This document shows positions 1-8,386 of a stretch of DNA of 64,000 nucleotides, piece by piece; position 1 is the stretch's first letter, and each line of letters begins with the position of its first letter. Both the position numbers and the translations under genes were made by a program. The notes below the pieces were generated by a model. The model saw only the letters and a program-made list of their open reading frames with translations, was not told the origin of the DNA and did no database searches. This stretch comes from Acidobacteriota bacterium (lineage in GTDB: Bacteria; Acidobacteriota; Blastocatellia; RBC074): the NCBI GenBank assembly GCA_018268995.1, contig JAFDVL010000022.1, forward strand, positions 1-64,000, read 5' to 3'.

Positions 1-887
1 GGCGAAATGCCGTGATCGTTGTTGTTGCGGGTTGCAAAGCCCGTATCAATCGCTGTCGGCTCGCCGCCTGTTACAGGCAATTTCATAATCCGCCCGCCCT
101 GATTGAAGTATAAATCTTTGCCATCGCGCGACCAGTTCGGGGCTTCAAAATGCGCGCGTTTGGTGTAGACGACTTTGCGATCTTTGGAGGAAATCGCGAC
201 CGTTTCCAGCGTGCTTTCGACAATTGGTGCAGGGCGCTGTTTGATTTCGACGTTGGAAAACACCGCTTTTTCAAGAGCATTGTTGTCGTGCGCGCAAACG
301 CCGAGGCCGATGTAAAACGGTTCGGTAAACTTGATGCGAAACGAACCGCCCGCCGATTGCAATGATTCACCTGCGCGCGCGATGTTCATCCAGACATAAT
401 CGCCGCGCTTTTCGATTTGAATCCGTGCCGGGCCTTTGACATTGGATTGCACTTCGCGCGTCGGGCCACCTTTGACTTCGCGATATTGCAGCGAGGTTAA
501 GCCATCGGCGTGCAATGCGGCGTCCGCATACGCAGAATCCGCATCCAGCGATTGCCGCAGGATTAGCACGCCTTTTTTGTGTGCATTGCCGCCCGTCCCA
601 AGAATCTGGATGTCTGCGGCGAAGGAAACATCGCCGGAAATGCGCCGATAGACATACTGAAACGCATCGGTCGTCGCCCACATATTTTCGCCGCCGCCTG
701 CAACCGTGTACGTCTTCCTGGCTGCATCATATTCGACCGAACCGGGATGCTTGACCGTCCCAATGTCGCGCGCATCTTCAAATAAACCGTATTTGTAAGT
801 CGGTTGATTGTTTTGCGAAAAAATGGAGCTGCCGGAAACCAGCAGCCCACCCATGAGCAGCAATAAGGTAAACGTAAATAGTTTCAT
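1..887 (-). CDS. TolB-like beta-propeller protein, 3' part missing
   Basis: The reading frame opens at the ATG at 887 and is still open at base 1, so the C-terminus lies outside the window (at least 295 residues visible). It begins with a signal peptide ([19 protein letters not shown]). Residues about 25-215 look like a concanavalin/DUF1349-type beta-sandwich (e.g. [20 protein letters not shown]). From about residue 240 a WD40-like PD40 blade follows ([15 protein letters not shown]), the start of a TolB-type propeller. Such proteins are exported, and the function here is unknown. The family assignment is from motif reading only. Confidence 0.7.
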   Translation of the reverse strand, partial: MKLFTFTLLLLMGGLLVSGSSIFSQNNQPTYKYGLFEDARDIGTVKHPGSVEYDAARKTYTVAGGGENMWATTDAFQYVYRRISGDVSFAADIQILGTGGNAHKKGVLILRQSLDADSAYADAALHADGLTSLQYREVKGGPTREVQSNVKGPARIQIEKRGDYVWMNIARAGESLQSAGGSFRIKFTEPFYIGLGVCAHDNNALEKAVFSNVEIKQRPAPIVESTLETVAISSKDRKVVYTKRAHFEAPNWSRDGKDLYFNQGGRIMKLPVTGGEPTAIDTGFATRNNNDHGIS

Positions 888-906
888 AAGTGGGTTCGGG
901 AATTTC

Positions 907-994
907 ACCGCAAAGGATCAAAGGGGCAAAGGATCAAAGACTCGTAAGATTCAATTGCTAACTTTGCGTCTTTGCGCCTTTGATCCTTTGCGGT
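907..994. repeat. Inverted repeat, 18-bp perfect arms
   Basis: ACCGCAAAGGATCAAAGG at 907-924 is exactly complementary to 977-994, and the arms continue with weaker CGCAAAG-type repeats inward. It lies between two minus-strand genes. It has no T-tract, so it looks like a dispersed intergenic palindrome rather than a simple terminator. Confidence 0.7.
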
Positions 995-1011
995 AAAGCT
1001 TTTGTTCATTA

Positions 1012-2682
1012 TCAAAACTTCACGCGCTCCAAAAATCGCAGGCTCAGCGGTACTTGTTGCACGACTGTCGGTGATTCGTCCTCGATAAAGTAATACTTCA
1101 CGCCCGCTTTTTGTGCGGCTTTCAAAATCGCGGGCCAATCCATCATGCCTGTGCCGATAGTTACATCATTTTTCAAGTCGGACTGGCCTGTGAATAATCC
1201 TGTCTGCGTGCCTTTGCGCATGTCTTTGACGTGCATGAGTTCAAAGCGACTGCCATATTTTTCCAGCAGTTTCACTGGATCAGCCCCAGGATGCACAACC
1301 CAGAACACGTCCATTTCATATTTCACGAACTGCGGTTTGGTCTCGGCCATCAGCAAATCGAAAAGTGTGCCGTTCCCGTGCGGCTGAAATTCGTAGCCGT
1401 GTGTGTGATAGAAAAACTTCAGGCCGTGTTTGGCCAATGCTTCACCCGCTTTATTGAAAACCGCAGCGGCTTCGCGTGCCGTCTTTTCGTCGAACGTCTT
1501 GTGCGGAATCCACGCGCAGCCGACGTATTGCAAGCCTAATGCTTTGGCTTCTTTGGCGATGGCTTCGGGATCGTCGCGAAATTTATCAAACGAATAGTGC
1601 CCGCTGATCGGCTTTAAGCCTTTGGCGGCGAGTTGCGCCCTGTATTGTTCGGGCGGAATGTTGTAGGTGCCTGCCAACTCAACGTATTCAAATCCGAAGT
1701 TTCGTGCCTGATCCAGCATCGTCGGTACATCTTTCGCTGCCATTTCGCGCAGGGAATAAAGCTGTAACCCAATTGGGCCTTTGAAGCTTGCGCCCGTTCC
1801 GGTGGGGAACTGATTCAGCACGCCAATGTCGGCCATCCAATCGGCAAAGCGATGATGCCAGGTGCCGAACGGGATGCCGTCGCGTAGCTTGATGCCGCCC
1901 GCGTGTCCGCCGCGCGCATAAATATGCAAATCTGCCGGGACGCCAACTTTGAACAGGGAACTGAAAAACTCGACGGTTTGCCGCGCGTGAAATGCGTCAT
2001 CCACTCCGGCGCTGGTCAGAAAAGCGGGGGCGGCATCTTTCGGCGCGGTGATGTCCATCGGTGCCCATCCGGCGTAAACCAATCCGACGAAATCCGGGCG
2101 ACAGCTTTCGCGGTCAATCGGATCGGCGGCGTCCGGTTTGCCGCGATCAAAGCGAATATCAGCCAGCGCGGCCAATGCGCCTCCGGCTGAAAAACCGAGC
2201 AACCCGATGCGATTTGGATTCACGCCCCATTCTTTGGCGCGGCTGCGGACAATGCGGATGGCGCGCTGGGTGTCCTGTAATGCTTCGCCTTCGACGGTGT
2301 ATTTGTAATTTGGCGTTTGTGCCAGCCGATATTTCAGAATCACCACCGTCACGCCCATTCCGTGCAGCCATTCCTTCAGATCATAGCCCTCGGTTCCGGT
2401 ATTCAACTCCCGGTGCCCGCCGCCCGCCGCGATAATCAGGGCTGAGCCATTGGCCTTGTCCCTGGGTGCAGGAAAGACCTCCAGCGACGGGTTATGGATA
2501 TTTTTGAACTGGCGAACAACCTGACCGGGTTGCGGATTCGGAGGATTCGTAATTTCTTTTTCATTCGCGCCCTGAAGCGTCGGATGACCGCTCGGCCAAA
2601 GATAAATGACCTGGGGCGTTTGTGCAGCGGCGGAAAATGCCGTGAACGCTAGCAACACGAACAAGAGCGATTTGCGAAGCAT
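1012..2682 (-). CDS. Secreted esterase fused to sugar isomerase/epimerase-like TIM barrel
   Basis: This 556-residue protein has a signal peptide ([20 protein letters not shown]). Residues about 25-295 form an alpha/beta-hydrolase of the BD-FAE/acetyl-esterase type, with a GGGH oxyanion segment near 87 and the nucleophile elbow GFSAGG at S165. Residues about 303-556 form an AP-endonuclease-2/xylose-isomerase-like TIM barrel ([41 protein letters not shown]), the fold of sugar-phosphate isomerases/epimerases. The fusion suggests removal of an ester from a sugar followed by conversion of the sugar, probably in the periplasm. The substrate cannot be read from the sequence. Confidence 0.85.
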   Translation of the reverse strand: MLRKSLLFVLLAFTAFSAAAQTPQVIYLWPSGHPTLQGANEKEITNPPNPQPGQVVRQFKNIHNPSLEVFPAPRDKANGSALIIAAGGGHRELNTGTEGYDLKEWLHGMGVTVVILKYRLAQTPNYKYTVEGEALQDTQRAIRIVRSRAKEWGVNPNRIGLLGFSAGGALAALADIRFDRGKPDAADPIDRESCRPDFVGLVYAGWAPMDITAPKDAAPAFLTSAGVDDAFHARQTVEFFSSLFKVGVPADLHIYARGGHAGGIKLRDGIPFGTWHHRFADWMADIGVLNQFPTGTGASFKGPIGLQLYSLREMAAKDVPTMLDQARNFGFEYVELAGTYNIPPEQYRAQLAAKGLKPISGHYSFDKFRDDPEAIAKEAKALGLQYVGCAWIPHKTFDEKTAREAAAVFNKAGEALAKHGLKFFYHTHGYEFQPHGNGTLFDLLMAETKPQFVKYEMDVFWVVHPGADPVKLLEKYGSRFELMHVKDMRKGTQTGLFTGQSDLKNDVTIGTGMMDWPAILKAAQKAGVKYYFIEDESPTVVQQVPLSLRFLERVKF

Positions 2683-3026
2683 CGGTGAACAATCCTTTCA
2701 ACACGACCATTAAGACGGGAATTTGCTTCCAGTCTGTTTTATTAGAACGTGTCCTTGAAAACACGCGACGAGATTTTTGCGAAGGTAAAAAAAGAGATTA
2801 CCACGTGTCCCAGCAGGTAAACATTTGCCGTCCAGCCCAGCGTAATCTACGAAGAATCCCCCGATCTGTCCTTTAGAGCACGTAAATTTTCTGTAAAAGG
2901 CCAGATAAAGATTCGCTAAAGGCGACGTATCTTCTTTAAATTGTATACGAGTCAGTACCGCGACCGACAAGGAGCGCACATTGCGCCATTGACCAGGATC
3001 GTGCTCCCTGTCGGTCGCGATCCTGA
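2683..3026. other. Non-coding gap with inverted repeat
   Basis: No convincing gene was found here. An imperfect inverted repeat (GCGACCGACAAGGAGC near 2960-2976 against 3002-3018) sits just past the 3' end of the Nramp-like gene, with a small nested GCGCACATTGCGC hairpin. It could halt transcription or be a dispersed repeat. No T-run follows it. Confidence 0.5.
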
Positions 3027-4346
3027 TCAAGCACTCCTGACTGTCTGAATAATTGAGATGACGGAATGGATTGCACCATACACTGCCAGCACAAAGAGCA
3101 ACGCCATCAGCATATTTTCCCACCAGCGATTGCGATGTGCCGTTCCAATATAGCGGCTATCGGCAGTAATCCACCATAATCCGCCCGCCAGCAGCGGCAG
3201 CAAAACGACCTGAAAGCTGTTGGCAACCAAAGTGAGCGTGACAAAATCCGGCATTCCGGGAATCGTCCAAATCAACGGGGAAACCAGACACCAGATGGCA
3301 ATCCAGCGATAGAGCGGATGCTGGCGATAATCGCTTTTGATCGGATTGGAACCTGCCTGCCACCGCAGCCACGCATGACTTCCCATATACGCCAGACCCG
3401 CTGCGTGACCAAGCACCGAGGTATACACGGCAGCAAAAATGCCCAGATAAAAAAGAACGCGTCCCCCTTCGCCCAGCACGGTGCTCAGTAAGTTTGGCAA
3501 ATCGTCCAGCACCTTGATTTGCTTGTCGGGGTAAAGCAATTCTGCGCCGAGCGTCCAAACCGCCAGATTCAGGATGATCATGACGGTGATCGCCAGCAAA
3601 AAATCGTAGAACTGTACCCGACGGTACTGTGGCCCGCGCCAGCCTTTGGCTTCCAGAAAATATGGATAAGCCAAATTCATCAACGACCCGCCCACTGCTC
3701 CGATCATCGCCACAGCCACGAGCAGCGGGTTGAAATGCCCGCGTTGATCCGGCAACTGAAGGCGATACAGCCCTTGAATCAACCCTGTAAAATTGACGCC
3801 TACCCACAGCGCAGAACCGACGAACGACACGGCCAGAATGCCGAGCAGGATTTTGAAGATCGTTTCCAATCGCTCGTATTCAGGGCGAAACACCAGCAAC
3901 AACGCCACGGCATTACACGCCAGCGCCCATTGCCACGTTTGCCCGAATCGAAACAGATTGCGACAGACCTCGCCCGCGCCGACGGTCATGTAGGATTCGT
4001 AAACGTGTCCCATCAATATCGCCGCGACGAATAAAACGGGGGCGTATCCGCGATGCAGCCGTGCCAGACCATCCAAAACGCCTTCGCCGTGCTGATTGCA
4101 AAGTTGATAGCGGGCAATCAGCGACACAAAAAGAAAGCGCATTGCGATTGCCACCACCAGCACCCACATCAGCGAATAGCCGTAATTGCTGCCCGCAATG
4201 CCCATATCTACCACATCGCCTGCGCCGAGCCACGTCAGCACAATGATGATTCCAGGGCCAAATGAGCGCAGATATTCGAGAAAGGAATGGGGCACGGACG
4301 GCGCTTTTTGCTCCGTTAATAAGTCTGTGCTGACAGATTCTTTCAT
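3027..4346 (-). CDS. Divergent Nramp-like membrane transporter
   Basis: 439 residues with about 11 predicted membrane helices. The N-terminus keeps the Nramp pattern GPG...GSNYGYSLMWVLVV. Where metal-transporting Nramps have DPGN in helix 1, this protein has GAGD (residues 41-44). The helix-6 MPHN motif is also absent; the equivalent stretch appears to be LMNLAYPYFL. The substrate may therefore not be Mn2+ or Fe2+. The ATG at 4346 is chosen because it follows AGGA and lies 13 nt after the stop of the PQQ dehydrogenase; a longer ORF from 4379 would overlap that gene. It is the last gene of the operon. Confidence 0.75.
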   Translation of the reverse strand: MKESVSTDLLTEQKAPSVPHSFLEYLRSFGPGIIIVLTWLGAGDVVDMGIAGSNYGYSLMWVLVVAIAMRFLFVSLIARYQLCNQHGEGVLDGLARLHRGYAPVLFVAAILMGHVYESYMTVGAGEVCRNLFRFGQTWQWALACNAVALLLVFRPEYERLETIFKILLGILAVSFVGSALWVGVNFTGLIQGLYRLQLPDQRGHFNPLLVAVAMIGAVGGSLMNLAYPYFLEAKGWRGPQYRRVQFYDFLLAITVMIILNLAVWTLGAELLYPDKQIKVLDDLPNLLSTVLGEGGRVLFYLGIFAAVYTSVLGHAAGLAYMGSHAWLRWQAGSNPIKSDYRQHPLYRWIAIWCLVSPLIWTIPGMPDFVTLTLVANSFQVVLLPLLAGGLWWITADSRYIGTAHRNRWWENMLMALLFVLAVYGAIHSVISIIQTVRSA

Positions 4347-4359
4347 AGATTCCTGGTTC

Positions 4360-6018
4360 CTAATCAATCGCAAAGACAAAGAGCGATAATCCGGCGGTAA
4401 TTGCTACGTGCTGTTTGTTGTTGATCAGAAAGCTGACGGGATTCGTGACGATTTGCGCGCCTGCCATGAAGTGCCAGAGCGGTTTACCGGTCATCGCGTC
4501 CAGCGCATAGAAATAGCCTTCGCTGCTGCCGCCGAAGACTAATCCGCCAGCGGTCGAAAGCAAGCCTGCCATTGCCGGGGCTTGCAGTTGAAATTCCCAC
4601 TTTTGCTGTCCGGTGGTTGCTTCCAATGCCTTGACGACGCCATACGGTTCCAGTCCGGCAATGTCGCGTCCGCCACCGCCTTCAAACAAATCGCCGGGAT
4701 GGTAGTTGGTGGTGGATTTGAAAAAGTATTGCGGATGATTTTCGCGCACCAGCACATAAAACAGCCGGGTTTGCGGACTGTAGGTCGGGCTATACCAATT
4801 CGTCGCGCCGCCGAGTCCCGGATAAACCAGTGTGCCCTCTGCCGATGGTTCAGTATTTGGTAATTTGATCGGGCGACCTTTGGCATCAAGCCCTTTTGCC
4901 CACGTTTGTTTGATATACGGTGTGCCACTCAGAAATTCTCCCGTCACGCGATCCAGCACATAATAAAACGCATTGCGATTGGCCTGCGCGACCAGTTTGC
5001 GAGGCTTGCCATTTACATTCGCATCAAAAAGCACGGGCACCTGATTGGCGTCCCAGTCGTAGACATCGTGCGGCGTGAATTGGAAATGCCATCGCAATTT
5101 GCCTGTGTCGGCATCCAGCGCCAGCAGGCAATCAGAAAACAAATTGTCGCCTTCGCGATCATCGCCATTCCAATCCGGTGCGGGATTGCCTGTGCCCCAG
5201 TAAATCAAATTCAGCGCAGGATCGTATGAACCTGTGACCCAGGTTGGCGCGCCGCCTGTTTTCCAGCTTTCGCCTTCCCAGGTTTCGTGACCCGGTTCGC
5301 CCGGCCCCGGCACCGTCCAGAATCGCCAGACCCGTTTGCCCGTTTGGGCGTCATACGCATCCAGAAAACCGCGAATGCCGTATTCGCCGCCCGCAATGCC
5401 GACAATAATTTTGTCTTTGACGGCCAGCGGCGCAGCGGTCATTGTGTAGCCAAGTTTGTAATCGGCTACGACCACATCCCAAATCTGCTTGCCCGTGTGT
5501 CTGTCGAGCGCGACCAGATGTGAATCAAAGGTCGTCAGGTAAAGCGTGTCATTCAGAATTGCCAGTCCGCGATTCGGGATGCCGCAGCAACCGCGCGCAT
5601 TCGGCGGCGTTGACCGACGATATGTCCAGAGCGGTCGGCCTGTGCGTCCATCCAGAGCCGTGACAACGTGTGGCTTTTCGGTTATGTACAAAACGCCATC
5701 CACGACAATCGGCGTGCTTTCGACTTTGCCGGGATCGCGCATTTGATACACCCAGATGGGCTTCAATCGCGCGACATTGGTTGCGGTGATTTGTGCCAGA
5801 GAAGAAAAACGATGGCCTTGATAGTTGCCTGAATAGGTCAGCCAGTTGCCCGGTTCTTTGTCAGCATTCACGATGCGCTGAAAAGAAACCTGTGGCAGCG
5901 CAAAAGACGGAAGTAAGAAGCAATGTGCGACGAAAGGAAATAGCCAGGTTGCAAGCCCCCCGAAATGGGTGCAACTCATCCTCTTGCTTTTCCTGAGATT
6001 GGGTTTTCTTCTCTCCAT
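4360..6018 (-). CDS. PQQ-dependent alcohol dehydrogenase (quinoprotein)
   Basis: 552 residues, with an export signal near residues 22-42 and an eight-bladed propeller pattern of repeated tryptophan-docking blades (LDAxTGKxxW). Family features are visible: adjacent cysteines C144-C145 (ring disulfide next to PQQ), E212 and N278 (metal ligands), and D321 followed by D323 (YDWDANQ). In XoxF/PedH-type enzymes an Asp two residues after the catalytic Asp marks lanthanide use, while calcium enzymes have a small residue there. Product: an exported oxidase of alcohols or aldehydes that passes electrons to cytochrome c, and a di-haem cytochrome c is encoded upstream. An alternative start at 5979 lies directly behind GAGG. 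Confidence 0.85.
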   Translation of the reverse strand: MERRKPNLRKSKRMSCTHFGGLATWLFPFVAHCFLLPSFALPQVSFQRIVNADKEPGNWLTYSGNYQGHRFSSLAQITATNVARLKPIWVYQMRDPGKVESTPIVVDGVLYITEKPHVVTALDGRTGRPLWTYRRSTPPNARGCCGIPNRGLAILNDTLYLTTFDSHLVALDRHTGKQIWDVVVADYKLGYTMTAAPLAVKDKIIVGIAGGEYGIRGFLDAYDAQTGKRVWRFWTVPGPGEPGHETWEGESWKTGGAPTWVTGSYDPALNLIYWGTGNPAPDWNGDDREGDNLFSDCLLALDADTGKLRWHFQFTPHDVYDWDANQVPVLFDANVNGKPRKLVAQANRNAFYYVLDRVTGEFLSGTPYIKQTWAKGLDAKGRPIKLPNTEPSAEGTLVYPGLGGATNWYSPTYSPQTRLFYVLVRENHPQYFFKSTTNYHPGDLFEGGGGRDIAGLEPYGVVKALEATTGQQKWEFQLQAPAMAGLLSTAGGLVFGGSSEGYFYALDAMTGKPLWHFMAGAQIVTNPVSFLINNKQHVAITAGLSLFVFAID

Positions 6019-6027
6019 CGCAGATTA

Positions 6028-6864
6028 TTACTTGTTGTTGTCCGCCGCCAGCATTTTGGCTGCGATTTCCTTGGCTAATTTGGCGCAGACTGCTGCCGTG
6101 ATTTGCGAGACATCGCGGAGCGGATTGTATTCAACAATGTCCGCCCCCACGACATTTGCTTGTAGTGTCAGAATCGTATCAATCGCCTGTCGGGTCGAAA
6201 GTCCGCCCGGTTCGTGATGCGAAACTCCGGGGGCAAAGGCGGGGTCAAGCCCGTCCAGATCGAAGGAAATGTATACGGGCGTATCAAAGGCAAAGACGCG
6301 TCCATCTCGCCAATCCTTCATCTCGATAATTTCTACGCCGAAGCGTTTCGCCTGTGCGCGCTGGTGCGGGTTCAAGGTGCGAATGCCGAGCTGTACTAAC
6401 CGCTGTGCTAATCCTTCTTCCATGATGCGCGCAAATGGGCAGGCGTGCGAAAAGCGGTTGCCCTCAAAGATGTCATACAGGTCAGAATGCGCGTCGAAAT
6501 GCAGGATAGTCAGGTTTGGATAAAAGCGATGAAATGCCTTGAGGAGCGGATAGGTGATCGCGTGATCGCCACCGAGCGAAAGCGGACGAAGATTGCGTTG
6601 CAAGAGCCTTGCTGCACTGCGCTCAATTTCTTCCATCATTGCTGTGCCGGAAAGCTGCGGCAGGTCGCCTGCCTCGACAAACTTGCCTTCCAGTTCAGTT
6701 CCGCTTTCACTGCGCAGCCCGGAGGCCTCAGAAAACAATGCCTCGCGGATTAGCGGTGGAGCCTGTGCCGGGCCGCGCAGGAAGGAGGATTGCTCATCCC
6801 ACGGAATGCCTAACAAGCCGATAGCGCCAGAAGGAGTTTGCGTTTCATTACCTGAAGATTCCAT
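6028..6864 (-). CDS. Ureohydrolase, agmatinase/arginase family
   Basis: 278 residues, typical for the family. All metal-binding motifs of the binuclear Mn site are present: GGDH (H101), DAHSD (D124, H126, D128) and SFDLDGLDP, followed by SHHEPGG. The family hydrolyses a guanidino group to urea, with agmatine, arginine or formimidoylglutamate as substrates. Substrate choice cannot be settled here, although the agmatinase-like SHACPF segment leans that way. It lies between the cytochrome c gene (24 bp gap) and the PQQ dehydrogenase (9 bp gap), an unexpected partner. It is soluble, with no signal peptide. Confidence 0.85.
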   Translation of the reverse strand: MESSGNETQTPSGAIGLLGIPWDEQSSFLRGPAQAPPLIREALFSEASGLRSESGTELEGKFVEAGDLPQLSGTAMMEEIERSAARLLQRNLRPLSLGGDHAITYPLLKAFHRFYPNLTILHFDAHSDLYDIFEGNRFSHACPFARIMEEGLAQRLVQLGIRTLNPHQRAQAKRFGVEIIEMKDWRDGRVFAFDTPVYISFDLDGLDPAFAPGVSHHEPGGLSTRQAIDTILTLQANVVGADIVEYNPLRDVSQITAAVCAKLAKEIAAKMLAADNNK

Positions 6865-6888
6865 GTCGTTGCTGTATTGTCAGATGGC

Positions 6889-7683
6889 TTACTTTTCTCC
6901 GCGTAAGGAAACCAGGTACGCGACAACATCGTCGAGTTCTTGGGGTGAGAACACCGCGCGATAGCCTGGCATCGGCGATTTGCCCCAGTCTTTGTGTAGT
7001 TCTTTCAACTCGGATTTGAAGAACGAATGCACTCGCCCCGAAAAATCGCGCAGTTGAATCGTGAACGTGTCTTCGTTCACGCGCACGCCTTGAATGTGTT
7101 TCCCCTCATACGTTACGACGCGCACTTGCAGGAAGTTTTCCAGCACGCTGGTGCCGGGACGATACATCAAAAAGCTTTTGGGAACGTCGGCTTCCGGCTC
7201 TACCAGCGAAGCGCGCAAATGCTTTGCCCCACGTCGCAAACCAATTTCACTCAGATCCGGGCCGAAAGCGCTGCCTCGTCCGTTGATCGCGTGGCACGAA
7301 GCGCAATCGCCTTTTCCCAAATAAAGTTTTTCTCCGCGTATGCTATTTCCGGCGACCTGCTCAATCGGCATTTGTCCCAATTTGCGCACCCATTGGCCAA
7401 GCTGGCGAATCTCCATGTCGTCAAGTCGCGATCCCGGCATCTCTGTTCCCGCCACGCCTTCTTTGATGACCTTGAATAACAATTCATCCGTTGTGGCGCG
7501 CGTCAGTTTGGGCGTTGCCAGAGTTGGGCCGTTGCCGCCTTCCCCTTTGGGGCCGTGGCAGGCTGCGCAATGGGTCTGATACAAGCGTTCGGCCTGTGCC
7601 ATCTCTGTTTCCAATGTGGCCTGTTGCAAGGGGAAAAGCGTCCAAATCCCCAGCAAAAGGGAAGCGCATTGCCAGAATTTCAT
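6889..7683 (-). CDS. Exported di-haem cytochrome c
   Basis: 264 residues with an N-terminal hydrophobic signal and two c-type haem sites: CAACH at 39-43 and CASCH at 126-130, each with later Met-containing segments (e.g. GTEMPGSRL) as likely axial ligands. A C-terminal stretch (residues 165-255) resembles the tail domain of acidobacterial c-type cytochromes and ends in a third CxxCH-less helix. As first gene of the set upstream of the PQQ dehydrogenase, it is the probable electron acceptor of that enzyme. Confidence 0.85.
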   Translation of the reverse strand: MKFWQCASLLLGIWTLFPLQQATLETEMAQAERLYQTHCAACHGPKGEGGNGPTLATPKLTRATTDELLFKVIKEGVAGTEMPGSRLDDMEIRQLGQWVRKLGQMPIEQVAGNSIRGEKLYLGKGDCASCHAINGRGSAFGPDLSEIGLRRGAKHLRASLVEPEADVPKSFLMYRPGTSVLENFLQVRVVTYEGKHIQGVRVNEDTFTIQLRDFSGRVHSFFKSELKELHKDWGKSPMPGYRAVFSPQELDDVVAYLVSLRGEK

Positions 7684-7831
7684 ATGACGATTGTGATGCG
7701 AAAATTAAGGACGCCGAAGAGTAGCACCTTCATTTGTTCAGGTGCAAACAGCAAGGGAGAAAACGGCAGGGCATGGTGCGAACAGAAATCCTGCGGCAGG
7801 GAAAAGAGCGAGAGCCGGAAAACGAATGGCA

Positions 7832-7862
7832 GCTCGCCCGCCTTTCAATTGGGCAGGCGAGC
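7832..7862 (-). terminator. Hairpin after the SnoaL-like gene
   Basis: GCTCGCC at 7832-7838 pairs with GGCGAGC at 7856-7862, 15 bp past the stop of the minus-strand SnoaL-like gene. The downstream T content is modest, so termination is plausible but not certain. Confidence 0.4.
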
Positions 7863-7876
7863 CTCGAATCTTAGCC

Positions 7877-8290
7877 TTAAGCTGGTAGTGCGCCGATTTG
7901 TTGCAGGACAACCATGAAGTCCGCCTGACTCCAACGTTCCACACATTTGCCGTCGGCAAACCGCAGAATGGTGATGCCGGGAAGGGCAATGGGCTTACCT
8001 ATTGGCGGGACTCCCATAAAATCTCCCTGATGCGAGCCGTGCATCACAAAGCGACATACAACCTTATCTCCTGCGGCAAAGATGTCTTGCACTCCGATGT
8101 TGGCATCTGGAAAGGCCGTCCAGATCAGCGCATAAAATTGCTTGATGCTGGTCAGTCCCGGCTCAACGCCTGCATAACCGTGCAGCACCGTGTTCTCGGT
8201 GTACAAATCGAAGTACGAATCTCGGTTTGCCGGATGGCTGAAATTGGCGATGGCACGTTGGAGCGTCGCAATATTCATTTCTTCTGTCAT
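7877..8290 (-). CDS. SnoaL-like / NTF2-fold ester cyclase family protein
   Basis: 137 residues with the compact NTF2-like fold pattern of the SnoaL family (YTENTVLHGY, FPDANIGVQDIFAAGDKV, WSQADFMVVLQQIGALP). Members include polyketide cyclases and many uncharacterised small proteins. The start at 8290 follows AGGAGA seven bases upstream. It is monocistronic, with a hairpin after the stop. Confidence 0.8.
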   Translation of the reverse strand: MTEEMNIATLQRAIANFSHPANRDSYFDLYTENTVLHGYAGVEPGLTSIKQFYALIWTAFPDANIGVQDIFAAGDKVVCRFVMHGSHQGDFMGVPPIGKPIALPGITILRFADGKCVERWSQADFMVVLQQIGALPA

Positions 8291-8386
8291 GAAAGTTTCT
8301 CCTGTGGGTTAGTGATCCAGTTATTACTACGAACCGTGATGGCAGACTGGATTACGTTTTACCAAAATATTCCTTTCGACTGATAG

